Positions 1-6,988 of a DNA stretch of 51,031 nt are shown piece by piece (positions within the stretch are counted from its first letter, which is position 1; each line of letters opens with the position of its first letter). The notes below the pieces were generated by a model. The model was given only the letters and a program-made list of their open reading frames with translations, did not search any database and was not told the origin of the DNA. The stretch is from Colwellia sp. (GTDB lineage: Bacteria > Pseudomonadota > Gammaproteobacteria > Enterobacterales > Alteromonadaceae), in assembly GCA_013215655.1 (NCBI GenBank), contig JABSOX010000037.1:1-51031 (forward strand). Reading direction: 5' to 3'. Position numbers and translations under genes: made by a program.

Positions 1-81
1 CGGACAAATTACAGTTGGCTTTTTGTTCGTGCCTCACTTATTTTAGCCAACTGCAATTTGCCGCTTAAAACGGCGTTGGTA
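1..81 (+). repeat. attC site, left part outside window
   Basis: This is the 3' part of an integron attC site. The inner arms TTGGCT (14-19) and AGCCAA (45-50) can pair, as can the outer arms around GGACAAAT and ATTTGCC. It ends in GGCGTTGGT, where the cassette junction would be G/TT at 75-76. The R' core GTTGGTA fits GTTRRRY only loosely, and the attC at 2663 does not complement it, so this cassette unit has probably been rearranged. The R'' end lies beyond the window start. Confidence 0.85.
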
Positions 82-108
82 TATTGGCTTAACCTCAGGT
101 ATTTGATT

Positions 109-489
109 ATGATTTTTATAGGTAAAGCAGCTACGTTGAGTGGTGCTTCAGTAAAGGCTATTAGGCATTATGATAACCTAGGCCTATTACCTAATTTAGG
201 GAGAACAGGGTCATATAGAATATTTACCGAACGTGATATCAATATCATCAAGCTGATTAAGCAGGCTCAAGAAGTGGGCTTTAAATTGGCCGAACTTAAA
301 ACCGTATTATTATCAAAAGAAAGTTCTCCTGCATGGGGAGAAATAGTCAATATGATGCGTCTCAAAGACGCAAAAATCACTAAAGAAATTTCACTTCTCA
401 ATGAAAAACAAACTATTTTAAGACAATATTCACAAAGTATTAGAGATTGCCTTATCAATGATCCCAGCTGCTCAAAACCTCTTGTATAA
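109..489 (+). CDS. MerR-family transcriptional regulator (cassette gene)
   Basis: A 126-residue MerR regulator. The N-terminal winged helix-turn-helix is clear (IGKAATLSGASVKAIRHYD, then YRIFTERDI), followed by a dimerisation helix. Near the C-terminus two cysteines (about C114 and C121, CLINDPSC) sit where CueR/ZntR-type sensors bind metal, so a metal or thiol signal is possible. The frame stays open upstream to 58, but that part is the attC site itself, so the ATG at 109 is chosen. A MerR-type promoter lies directly downstream of the stop, before the hydroxylase gene, which makes that gene the likely target. The ligand is unknown. Confidence 0.85.
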   Translation: MIFIGKAATLSGASVKAIRHYDNLGLLPNLGRTGSYRIFTERDINIIKLIKQAQEVGFKLAELKTVLLSKESSPAWGEIVNMMRLKDAKITKEISLLNEKQTILRQYSQSIRDCLINDPSCSKPLV

Positions 490-497
490 GTTTGTTG

Positions 498-529
498 TTG
501 ACTCTCCTCTATGGGGGAGGGTTTACACT
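498..529 (+). promoter_or_regulatory. MerR-type promoter/operator with over-long spacer
   Basis: TTGACT (498-503) and TACACT (524-529) are separated by 20 bp. An inverted repeat ACTCTCC (501-507) / GGAGGGT (516-522) fills the spacer with one mismatch. An over-long (19-20 bp) spacer with a dyad between the -35 and -10 boxes is the hallmark of promoters that MerR proteins activate by DNA distortion. It sits between the MerR gene and the hydroxylase gene. Confidence 0.7.
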
Positions 530-582
530 ATAGTTGTTCTTTGTTTGCTTATTAACTTGGAACTAATAATAGTGAGGTAAAC

Positions 583-1449
583 ATGAAAAATTTAATGAAA
601 CGTTTTTTTGTCATCGTTTTAGTTAGTCTAAGCGGAACGTTGCTTTTTATTGCAAATGAGCAGGGATTTGATTTAGAAGCAATTTTAGTCATCGTATCTG
701 CTATTACGTTAGTATTAGCATTTGTTTTAGAAAAAAAAATGCCTTTCCGTACAGCTTGGAATAACAATACTGGAGATCTAAAAACGGATCTCAGTAGTGC
801 GGTGACCCTTGTTATTTTAGTCGAACCGGTTATTAAAATACTGTTGCCATTGTTGATTATCACCGCCTATCAGAACGTGAACGCAGAATACTCTGAAAGT
901 TCATTGCTCTTTTTCGTTCAGGTTCTTTTTGTGACATTCCTTGTTGAATTTGGAAAATACTGGTCACATCGCTTACATCACCTACAGCCTTCCTTGTGGT
1001 GGTTGCATGCAATGCATCATAGTAGCGAACGGTTATATTTCATCAATAATCTCAGATTCCACCCTCTCAATTACCTTATTAATTCAATTATAGGAATTGC
1101 TCCTGCTATGTTATTAGGCTTTTCCCCCAACTCTATTCTTGGTTATTTAATTTTGACGCAGCCATTGGTTTTAATGCAACATGCAAATATTGATTTTAAA
1201 AGTGGCTGGGCAAATTACATTTTTAGTACCAATGAAGCACATCGCTGGCATCACTCAATAATTTCGTCAGAAGCGAATAGAAATTATGGCAATGCATTGT
1301 TGATTTGGGATCATGTGTTTGGTACGTTTAAAGCACCTGATGGATTTACACAAGAAAAGCGCGTGGGCTTATTTTCTTCAAGTTCATGTTACCCTGCAAA
1401 TTCTAGTTATTGGCAGCAGATCAAATCAATGTTTGTTCCACCATGTTGA
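583..1449 (+). CDS. Membrane fatty acid hydroxylase / sterol desaturase family protein
   Basis: A 288-residue integral-membrane protein of the fatty acid hydroxylase superfamily (PF04116-like). Several hydrophobic segments surround the diiron-binding histidine motifs HRLHH, HAMHHSSE and HRWHHS at about residues 129-235. The family hydroxylates or desaturates lipids using oxygen and a di-iron centre; the substrate cannot be told from sequence. It lies 93 bp behind the MerR gene, with a MerR-type promoter in the gap, and an AGTGAGG Shine-Dalgarno precedes the ATG. Regulator and enzyme therefore look like a self-contained two-gene unit in the cassette array. Confidence 0.85.
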   Translation: MKNLMKRFFVIVLVSLSGTLLFIANEQGFDLEAILVIVSAITLVLAFVLEKKMPFRTAWNNNTGDLKTDLSSAVTLVILVEPVIKILLPLLIITAYQNVNAEYSESSLLFFVQVLFVTFLVEFGKYWSHRLHHLQPSLWWLHAMHHSSERLYFINNLRFHPLNYLINSIIGIAPAMLLGFSPNSILGYLILTQPLVLMQHANIDFKSGWANYIFSTNEAHRWHHSIISSEANRNYGNALLIWDHVFGTFKAPDGFTQEKRVGLFSSSSCYPANSSYWQQIKSMFVPPC

Positions 1450-1570
1450 TTTCATCGTAATCATTTTTGTTTCATTAAAATTCATATCTTTGTATGTTGT
1501 ATATGTTTTTAATCAAATGAAATAAAGTTACAGTTACTTATCTATATCGGCATAGTGTTGATAAATAAGC

Positions 1571-1625
1571 CTAACGCCACGTTAAACGGCAAAAAAATGT
1601 TGGCTAAAATAGTGAACGAAGTATG
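1571..1625 (-). repeat. Half attC site in inverted orientation (remnant)
   Basis: CCTAACGCC, then GGCAAAAAAATGTTGGCTAA and ATAGTGAACGAAG, match the R'-proximal half of the minus-strand attC sites at 48843-50459. The second half (AGCCAACTG...TTTGTCC...CTTGTTA) is missing. All other attC sites in this left array point the other way. It is probably the scar of a lost or inverted cassette between the hydroxylase and outer-membrane protein genes. Confidence 0.6.
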
Positions 1626-1637
1626 AGTTACAAATAG

Positions 1638-1715
1638 ATTGGTGTATTAATAGCTCTTATTATGACCTCTTGTGGTTATAAAGGTGATGGCGAGTATATA
1701 AAATATGGAACATGA
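1638..1715 (+). pseudogene. Possible remnant of a small lipoprotein gene
   Basis: A short open stretch encodes a hydrophobic segment ending in a lipobox-like LIMTSC followed by GYKGDGEYIKYGT and a stop. A stop codon directly precedes it, and no start codon or ribosome site is visible. It looks like a lipoprotein signal peptide that lost its start, next to the inverted attC scar. It may be chance; confidence is low. Confidence 0.25.
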
Positions 1716-1743
1716 CCATTCGTAAATTAAGGATAATAACTAG

Positions 1744-2631
1744 ATGAAAAAAGAGGTTTTGGCAGCAATATTCGCTGCACTTTTTACTGCTAACGTACAA
1801 GCAAATACGGTTGGTTTATATCTGGGTGGCCAAATTTGGCAAAGTGAAGCAAGTGGTGTTTTTGGTGGAAAAAACACGCTAATTGACTTTAATTTAAAAA
1901 AAGAACAGCAAAACAACTACTTTGTTGCAGTTGAACACCCTTTCCCTTTGTTCCCTAATGTACGCATTTCAAGTACTACTCTTGATACCACCGGTAAAAC
2001 TAATTTAACGCAAGAATTTAGCTTCGGCGATGAAACCTTTCTTATTGATGTTGATTTTGATGATGATGTTAATGACGATGGAACCTTTATTATTGATGTT
2101 GATGTTGATGTTGATATTGATGCCAGTTTTAACGTCAGTTATGTCGATTACACCTTATATTATGAATTATTTGATAACGGCTTATTTTCATTTGATTTGG
2201 GTGTAACCGCTAGAGATTTTGATGGTGCTGTCACTGTTACAGGGACAACAACTACTGTTACTACAACGGGTGTAAAAGATCACCCCGGACATACTCCTGA
2301 TCATATTGGTACAGTGACAACAAGTACTTCTAATGCTACGGGTAAAATTAAAACCGACGAAATTTTGCCTATGTTGTATGTTGCCACTAACATTCGCTTG
2401 CCACTAACGGGTCTAAGTGTATTTGTCCAAGGTGATTTTTTATTAATAGGTGACCATTCACTTTATGACTATCAAGTTGGCTTAAGTTACGAGCTAGTTG
2501 TTAGCAGGATGGTGGATTTAAATCTGACCTTAGGGTATCGAGTCTTGAAAATGGAATTCGAAGATTTAGACAATTTATATACCGATCTTGAATTTAAAGG
2601 TGCTTTTGCGGGCGTGATTTTACATTTTTAA
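1744..2631 (+). CDS. Outer-membrane beta-barrel protein (TIGR04219-like)
   Basis: A 295-residue secreted protein. It has a signal peptide of about 20 residues (MKKEVLAAIFAALFTANVQA) followed by alternating beta-strand patterns and a typical aromatic C-terminus (GVILHF). An insert very rich in Asp/Val (about residues 99-130, repeats of DVDVD) and a Thr/Val-rich stretch (about 160-195) probably form surface loops. It resembles the TIGR04219-type outer-membrane proteins of marine gammaproteobacteria, whose function is unknown. AAGGA lies 12 bp before the ATG. It is the last gene before attC 2663-2764, and the region between it and the hydroxylase gene carries the inverted attC scar. Confidence 0.75.
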   Translation: MKKEVLAAIFAALFTANVQANTVGLYLGGQIWQSEASGVFGGKNTLIDFNLKKEQQNNYFVAVEHPFPLFPNVRISSTTLDTTGKTNLTQEFSFGDETFLIDVDFDDDVNDDGTFIIDVDVDVDIDASFNVSYVDYTLYYELFDNGLFSFDLGVTARDFDGAVTVTGTTTTVTTTGVKDHPGHTPDHIGTVTTSTSNATGKIKTDEILPMLYVATNIRLPLTGLSVFVQGDFLLIGDHSLYDYQVGLSYELVVSRMVDLNLTLGYRVLKMEFEDLDNLYTDLEFKGAFAGVILHF

Positions 2632-2662
2632 AGGCTAATGTTTTAACATGGGCACAATAAAG

Positions 2663-2764
2663 ACCTAATAAGAAAATAAACAAGGACACGTAACAGTTGG
2701 CTGCGTTCCACTTCGTTTCACATTTTAGCTAACCATTACTTAGCCTGTACTTTGGGCGTTATAC
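2663..2764 (+). repeat. attC site
   Basis: About 102 bp. The degenerate R'' ACCTAAT (2663-2669) is followed by AAG, inner arms CAGTTGGCT and AGCTAAC, and R' GTTATAC (2758-2764). R' is perfectly complementary to the R'' of the next site (GTATAAC, 3318-3324), which marks the lipoprotein cassette as one mobile unit. Confidence 0.88.
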
Positions 2765-2779
2765 GTTAAGGAAAGTGTT

Positions 2780-3316
2780 GTGAAAAAATTAGGCCTTTTA
2801 GGTTTTATTTGTCTTGTGTTGTTTGGTTGCGAATCCGACCCATTGCCAGAATTATGTAAAGTGGCTGATTGTCGGGAAAATAAATATGTAAAAATGCGAA
2901 TACCTAATGGGATTTTTGAAAAAACGATTGAGCTATTTTGGCCCGTAGCATATAAGAATAGAATTTCTTTGATACCGGGTGATATAGTATTTATCGAAGC
3001 AGAAGAAACAGATACTGGTTTAGGGAACTTTAAATTAGTCGAGGAAGTGGTTAATCCGGAGAAAACAATCGAGTTCTCTTTTACACAAATAGATAACAAA
3101 ATAGACATGGTTCTCGTTGTAAAAAATCCTTTTCTAAAAAGCATAAAGTATCATTTAAAAACTATGGATTTTACGGGAAATATAGATAAAGTGAGTAGTT
3201 GTCCAGTAAAAGCAAGCTCCTCAGTAAGTGAGCAATGGGATTATGTAGTTCTTGAACTAATTTTAACTGATATGCATTTTTTAGAACCCAATGAAGTGAT
3301 GTCCTGTATATATTAA
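2780..3316 (+). CDS. Hypothetical lipoprotein (cassette gene)
   Basis: A 178-residue protein with a lipoprotein signal peptide (MKKLGLLGFICLVLFGC; lipobox LFGC with C17), so it is probably anchored to a membrane on the periplasmic side. The mature part has several Cys residues (CKVADC near residues 26-31 and others near the C-terminus) and a beta-rich pattern. I do not recognise the family. It is the only gene between attC sites with matching cores, so it is a complete single-gene cassette. The start is 15 bp after the upstream R' core with AAGGAAAG as ribosome site; the stop overlaps the start of its own attC region. Confidence 0.75.
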   Translation: MKKLGLLGFICLVLFGCESDPLPELCKVADCRENKYVKMRIPNGIFEKTIELFWPVAYKNRISLIPGDIVFIEAEETDTGLGNFKLVEEVVNPEKTIEFSFTQIDNKIDMVLVVKNPFLKSIKYHLKTMDFTGNIDKVSSCPVKASSSVSEQWDYVVLELILTDMHFLEPNEVMSCIY

Positions 3317-3317
3317 C

Positions 3318-3415
3318 GTATAACAAGCTAATAAATAAGGACAAAAAACAGTTGGCTGTTTTCGTTCCACAACATTTTAGCCAACAATTTTTTGCCCTCT
3401 ATTAGGGCGTTATAC
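3318..3415 (+). repeat. attC site
   Basis: 98 bp. R'' GTATAAC (3318-3324) and R' GTTATAC (3409-3415) are perfectly complementary. Inner arms are CAGTTGGCTG and TTTTAGCCAAC; outer arms GGACAAAAAA and TTTTTTGCC. Confidence 0.93.
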
Positions 3416-3519
3416 GATAAGCGTAGGTTTGTAGTTTATCTTAATGAAAGTATTGTCGAGGGGAGCCTCATTGTTGTCCTTCGATATTAAATAGTTCTTT
3501 TCAGTTTTAACCATAATGG

Positions 3520-4392
3520 ATGATAATGAAATACCAGACATTACCTAAAGCTCTATACACTTATCCAGGAGTAAACAAAATATTATATGATAATCAGTCA
3601 TGTATTCTATTTAAAAAACTAACGAGTAGTTTATTAAACCAAGAGAAAATAGCAACATCGCACTGCTTTATGTATGTTTTAGGTGGGGAAGTAGAAGTAC
3701 AAACCAATCAAGGTAATTCAATAACAACTCAGTCTGGTGAAATGTTATTTATGCCTAGAGATACTTATTTTATTTCTGACTTCGTTACAGAAAATGATAG
3801 CGCTGAACTCTATTTAATATTTATTGGCCATGAAATTGTCGATCGTTTTTTGAGTTCAAAAGAGGGGGATATTCAAAAAGTGAGTTTGACAACACCTACT
3901 ATTTGTAAATTGCATGCCAGTGCAAGCATCAACTGTTATTTTAATGCCCTTAGTGATGTTTATTCTGGAGGAGAAAACAGTCTTGAAATTTTAAACCTTA
4001 AACTTTTAGAGTTTTTACATTTAGTCAATATAGATAACCGCAATGATATTGCTGAAACGCTTTATGTCTCTGAACAACAGAAAAAAAAGCGCAATATCTC
4101 TTCACTCATGCTTGAAAATTATAACAAGAATTTAACTATTGCTGACTTTGCTAACCTTAGCGGTAGAAGTTTATCTACATTTAACCGAGATTTTAAAAGA
4201 AAATATGGGAAACCCCCTAAGCAATGGTTAATAACGAAAAAAATGACAGAGGCCAATAACCTATTAGCTAAAGGGTTAAATGTTACAAGCTGTGCACTCG
4301 AAGTCGGTTATAGTAATGTTTCACATTTTATTAAAGCTTATAAAGCGATCTATGGAAAAACCCCAAAAGAAATAAAAAATAACTATCTTTGA
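3520..4392 (+). CDS. AraC-family transcriptional regulator (cassette gene)
   Basis: A 290-residue regulator. The N-terminal half (about 1-170) is a cupin-like sensor (GGEVEVQTNQGNSITTQSGE, MLFMPRDTYF) of the ExsA-like type. The C-terminal 100 residues form the two-helix-turn-helix AraC domain (LTIADFANLSGRSLSTFNRD, then EVGYSNVSHFIKAYKAIYGK). A second ATG six bases on (3526) is an equally possible start. It shares one cassette with the ABM monooxygenase gene 100 bp downstream, which is its likely target. The effector is unknown. About 105 bp of leader between the attC and the start may carry a cassette promoter. Confidence 0.88.
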   Translation: MIMKYQTLPKALYTYPGVNKILYDNQSCILFKKLTSSLLNQEKIATSHCFMYVLGGEVEVQTNQGNSITTQSGEMLFMPRDTYFISDFVTENDSAELYLIFIGHEIVDRFLSSKEGDIQKVSLTTPTICKLHASASINCYFNALSDVYSGGENSLEILNLKLLEFLHLVNIDNRNDIAETLYVSEQQKKKRNISSLMLENYNKNLTIADFANLSGRSLSTFNRDFKRKYGKPPKQWLITKKMTEANNLLAKGLNVTSCALEVGYSNVSHFIKAYKAIYGKTPKEIKNNYL

Positions 4393-4492
4393 CAGGAAAT
4401 GAATACTTTTGACTTTTTGAGAGTAGAAGCATTTTTTAAAGGCTATAACATATGTTTTTTAGTTGTGATATTTAATTCCAAAGGGAAATAAA

Positions 4493-4798
4493 ATGAGCGT
4501 TACTGTTATCTTAGAAGCAGATGTTAAACCGGAAAGTAAATCAAAATTACTTAAATTATTATCTCAGTATTTACCAGAGACTACCAAGTATAAAGGATTC
4601 ATTAGTATCGCTATTCATAGTGAACAAGATACTAATCAGGTGGTTTTCTATGAAAAGTGGCAGTCGATTGATAATTATCATGCTTATTTGAATTGGCGGA
4701 CTGAAACTGGAGTCATGAAAGAGTTAGCTGACACTTTCAACTCACCGCCATCAATTCGGTACTTTAATACTGAAAAGTTTAATGATAATTCTGTCTAA
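4493..4798 (+). CDS. Antibiotic biosynthesis monooxygenase (ABM) domain protein
   Basis: A 101-residue single-domain protein of the dimeric alpha/beta ABM fold (YgiN-like quinol or small-aromatic monooxygenases, heme-degrading relatives). The pattern is typical: an N-terminal VTVILEADVKPE strand and helix, a central VVFYEKWQSIDNYHAYL and a C-terminal IRYFNTEKF strand. Such enzymes oxidise quinols or aldehydes without a cofactor or act as sensors; the substrate here is unknown. AAAGGGAAAT precedes the ATG. It is cotranscribed with or controlled by the AraC regulator in the same cassette. Confidence 0.8.
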   Translation: MSVTVILEADVKPESKSKLLKLLSQYLPETTKYKGFISIAIHSEQDTNQVVFYEKWQSIDNYHAYLNWRTETGVMKELADTFNSPPSIRYFNTEKFNDNSV

Positions 4799-4819
4799 TG
4801 TAGTTTGACATAATTTATC

Positions 4820-4911
4820 GTATAACAAGTTGATTAAACGGAAAAATAACAGTTGGCCATCGCTTCGCGATTATAGCCAACCATTATTTTCCGCTTATCA
4901 AGGCGTTATGT
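4820..4911 (+). repeat. attC site
   Basis: 92 bp. R'' GTATAAC (4820-4826) complements the R' of the previous site (3409-3415), which closes the AraC/ABM cassette. Its own R' is GTTATGT (4905-4911). Inner arms are AGTTGGC and TAGCCAACC around a short loop with its own hairpin (CGCTTCGCG). Confidence 0.93.
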
Positions 4912-4950
4912 GTCAATATTACCGAGTCTATTATTCAGGGATATTAAATA

Positions 4951-5316
4951 GTGCAAACTCTTCATTTTCACCATGTTGGAATTCCAGTGCAAGAAAAAAT
5001 TGCAGGGATGAGTTATAACAAAGAGTTAAAATTATATGCTACTGGTTATTTCGAAAATCCCTATGGGATAGAGTGGATGTACTTCGATCGTGATAACCCA
5101 TTGCCAGACATTATAAAAAGTATGCCTCATGTTGCTTATAGAGTTGATGATCTACATGAGGCTATAAAAGGTAAAAATATTATCCTTGCACCAGAGTCCC
5201 CTGAAGATGGTGTAACCGTCGCTTTTATATTAGATGAGATGAATTTAATAGAACTTTTACAGTTTGATCGGCCTGAGAGTGAAATATGGCCTCACCCTAA
5301 CAAGTTTAATATTTAG
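4951..5316 (+). CDS. VOC-superfamily (glyoxalase/dioxygenase-like) protein
   Basis: A 121-residue vicinal-oxygen-chelate protein. It has the N-terminal metal-ligand strand LHFHHVGIPV, a central MPHVAYRVDDLHEAIKG and the C-terminal glutamate strand LIELLQF, so the H/H/E ligands of the fold seem present. Family members bind metal and act as isomerases, dioxygenases or resistance proteins; the role here is unknown. The start is GTG with CAGGGA nine bases upstream. It is a single-gene cassette between attC sites with matching GTTATGT/ACATAAC cores. Confidence 0.75.
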   Translation: MQTLHFHHVGIPVQEKIAGMSYNKELKLYATGYFENPYGIEWMYFDRDNPLPDIIKSMPHVAYRVDDLHEAIKGKNIILAPESPEDGVTVAFILDEMNLIELLQFDRPESEIWPHPNKFNI

Positions 5317-5336
5317 TTAAGTGGCAATACAAAAAC

Positions 5337-5437
5337 ACATAACAAGAATTTAAAGCAGGGCTGCTAACAGTTTGCGCGGTTCCGCTTCGCTTCACATTTT
5401 AGCAAACTATTATCAACCCCTTAAATGGGTGTTATGT
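5337..5437 (+). repeat. attC site
   Basis: 101 bp. R'' ACATAAC (5337-5343) complements R' GTTATGT of the previous site, and its own R' is GTTATGT (5431-5437). Inner arms are CAGTTTGC and AGCAAACT, a sequence variant of the GTTGGC type. Confidence 0.92.
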
Positions 5438-5457
5438 GATTAAAAAGGGTTGAGCTT

Positions 5458-5769
5458 TTGGCAAATATATTTAGCAATATACCATCAGAATTACCAAATG
5501 AAATATTCGAAGATATTATCATTACAGAAAAGCTAAGAGTCGAGCGTATAGTATCTAAGGGGCAAACATCTCCAGATACTGGCTGGTATGATCAAAGTGA
5601 AAATGAATGGGTTATTGTTTTATCTGGTTATGGTGTAATTGAATATATAAATGGTGTTAAGGTCACTCTCAAACAAGGAGATTATTTAAATATCAAAGCT
5701 CATGAAAAGCATCGAGTGATAGAAACATCATCTGATGAAACAACGGTTTGGTTAGCTATTTTTTACTAA
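5458..5769 (+). CDS. Cupin-domain protein
   Basis: A 103-residue single-cupin protein. The barrel motifs are visible: EWVIVLSGYGVIEYING (motif 1 region, with E replacing the first His) and HEKHRVIET (motif 2), with a glycine-rich turn LKQGDYLNI. Small cupins bind metal and act as isomerases, dioxygenases or binding proteins; no substrate can be named. The start is TTG at 5458 with AAAAAGGG upstream; no ATG is available in frame before the domain. It is a single-gene cassette between matching attC cores. Confidence 0.75.
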   Translation: MANIFSNIPSELPNEIFEDIIITEKLRVERIVSKGQTSPDTGWYDQSENEWVIVLSGYGVIEYINGVKVTLKQGDYLNIKAHEKHRVIETSSDETTVWLAIFY

Positions 5770-5780
5770 GCGTGGACATC

Positions 5781-5878
5781 ACATAACAAGCTGTTCAAGC
5801 GGGACAAATAACAGTTGGCTGTTTTCGTTCCTCAACATTTTAGCAAACCATTTTTTGCCTGTTAATAGGGCGTTAGGT
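5781..5878 (+). repeat. attC site
   Basis: 98 bp. R'' ACATAAC (5781-5787) matches the cassette on its left. R' GTTAGGT (5872-5878) differs and is matched by ACCTAAC at 6297, as expected when each cassette brings its own core pair. Confidence 0.93.
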
Positions 5879-5915
5879 TACTAAGCATGGCCTGTGTTAC
5901 TCAGTGAGGTATATT

Positions 5916-6302
5916 ATGGATAGTTATTTTTGGTTTTCGGTACTGATAGCGATTAATTCGTTGTTGGTTTTAACACTTGCTATGAATGTTTCTCGGCTCA
6001 GGATTAAGCATAAGATCTCCTTAGGAGACGGGGGGAATAAATGCTTAATGGCTGCAATTCGAACTCACTGTAATTCGTTAGAACAATTGCCTGTTTTTGC
6101 AATTGTCATAATAGCCCTTACTTTCTTAAGTGTATCAACAAACTTACTTTCTACATTGGTAATCGGTTTTACTTTAGCTAGACTTTTTCATGCTTATGGA
6201 ATGCTCTATCGTGTATTTCTAGCAAGAAGGATTGGGGCAGGTTTTACTTATATTTTCCAGTTTGTTGCTGCTGTATCTGTTGGTGTACATTTGGTAACCT
6301 AA
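5916..6302 (+). CDS. MAPEG-family membrane protein
   Basis: A 128-residue integral-membrane protein with four hydrophobic segments and the MAPEG signature RTHCNSLEQLPVF plus ARLFHAYGMLYR. MAPEG proteins are trimeric microsomal glutathione transferase/peroxidase relatives; bacterial members are thought to act in detoxification. The ATG at 5916 is preferred over the upstream in-frame GTG at 5904 because GTGAGGT sits at the right distance before it. The stop codon overlaps the R'' core of its own attC site, so cassette and gene ends coincide. Confidence 0.85.
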   Translation: MDSYFWFSVLIAINSLLVLTLAMNVSRLRIKHKISLGDGGNKCLMAAIRTHCNSLEQLPVFAIVIIALTFLSVSTNLLSTLVIGFTLARLFHAYGMLYRVFLARRIGAGFTYIFQFVAAVSVGVHLVT

Positions 6303-6396
6303 CAAGGCAATTAAGCAGGAAAATTTACAGCTGGCTGTTTTCACTGCGTTCAACATTTTAGCCAGCTATAAATTTCCTCTTATTGAGGCGTTAGTA
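6297..6396 (+). repeat. attC site, last of the left array
   Basis: 100 bp. R'' ACCTAAC (6297-6303) matches GTTAGGT of the previous site. R' is GTTAGTA (6390-6396). Inner arms are CAGCTGGCTG and TTAGCCAGCT. The next cassette begins normally behind it but is cut at about 6475. Confidence 0.93.
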
Positions 6397-6412
6397 GTAC
6401 AAGGAGAGTTCG

Positions 6413-6475
6413 GTGAAAATACTCACGAATATATGCACGGATGACTTATCTCTAACTAAACAATTTTATATCGAA
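6413..6475 (+). pseudogene. VOC-protein cassette gene, 5' fragment only
   Basis: AAGGAGAG is followed by a GTG start and MKILTNICTDDLSLTKQFYI, the usual N-terminus of small glyoxalase-like VOC proteins, at the normal distance behind an attC site. After about 21 codons the similarity stops and the frame runs into a stop at 6517, inside the opposite-strand TonB receptor gene. The cassette is therefore cut near 6473-6480 and its 3' part and attC are not here. Recognition of the family rests on about 20 residues. Confidence 0.6.
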
Positions 6476-6920
6476 CCGCTGAAGGGCCTTTTAAAATCTC
6501 TATGCGCTCTACATTAAATACTTGTGGTACGCTAAAACCAGAAAATGGGTCGCCTCGTACTCCGTCGTAAAATACACTGTCAGAGTCTCTGAACCCCCTG
6601 AAAGTCACACCAGAATAACTAAATTCACTGACAGCAATTGAGCGATATATATCAGTTATATCTCGCGCTGCTTGGTCAATAATTAATTGCTTAGTAATAA
6701 CTTGAGCAGACATAGGAATGTCTAGAATGTTAGCGTCAGTTTTTGTTCCTACACGGGTATTACTGTCTAAATAGAATTGCTGAGCTCGTCCTTGTACTTC
6801 AATAATTTCTATATCTTGGCTGTCATTAGCATCCTGCTCTTGTGCAATACTCGGTACAGCAGTCATTGCCAACAGCACAAGTGCTATTTTTCCAGATAGG
6901 ATTGTTAGTTTTAGTTTCAT
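6456..6920 (-). pseudogene. TonB-dependent siderophore receptor, N-terminal fragment
   Basis: A signal peptide (MKLKLTILSGKIALVLLAMT...SIAQ) is followed by the plug domain of a TonB-dependent siderophore receptor (IIEVQGRAQ TonB-box region; IPMSAQVITKQLIIDQAARD; FNVERIEILKGPSAV). Intact receptors run on for another 500-600 residues as a beta-barrel. Here the sequence leaves the family right after GPSAV, at about 6475, and stops four codons later. The break coincides with the cut in the VOC cassette gene on the other strand, so the two genes were broken by one event. It is almost certainly non-functional. Confidence 0.85.
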
Positions 6921-6969
6921 TTTTTACCCAGTGATGAATGACTCATATTATAATTGCCGCAACAGTAGT

Positions 6970-6988
6970 GATAATGATTATTGTTTAC
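6970..6988 (-). promoter_or_regulatory. Fur-box-like operator before the TonB receptor remnant
   Basis: GATAATGATTATTGTTTAC matches 14 of 19 positions of the classic Fur box GATAATGATAATCATTATC. It lies about 50 bp upstream of the receptor start, as expected for an iron-repressed siderophore receptor. It probably still drives the truncated gene. Confidence 0.55.

Noticed and set aside
58-108. N-terminal extension of the MerR protein from an ATG at 58
   Set aside because: These codons lie in the attC site, and the MerR fold begins with the second ATG at 109.
1568-1626. A complete extra attC site
   Set aside because: Only the R' half is present; the inner right arm and R'' are missing, so it is listed as a remnant.
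2740-3144. Antisense gene to the lipoprotein cassette
   Set aside because: It has no ribosome site or family likeness and is the mirror of a gene with signal peptide and lipobox.
1-6475. CRISPR array or simple repeat island
   Set aside because: The repeats are about 100 bp, imperfect palindromes spaced by genes and with matched core pairs, which is the pattern of attC sites.
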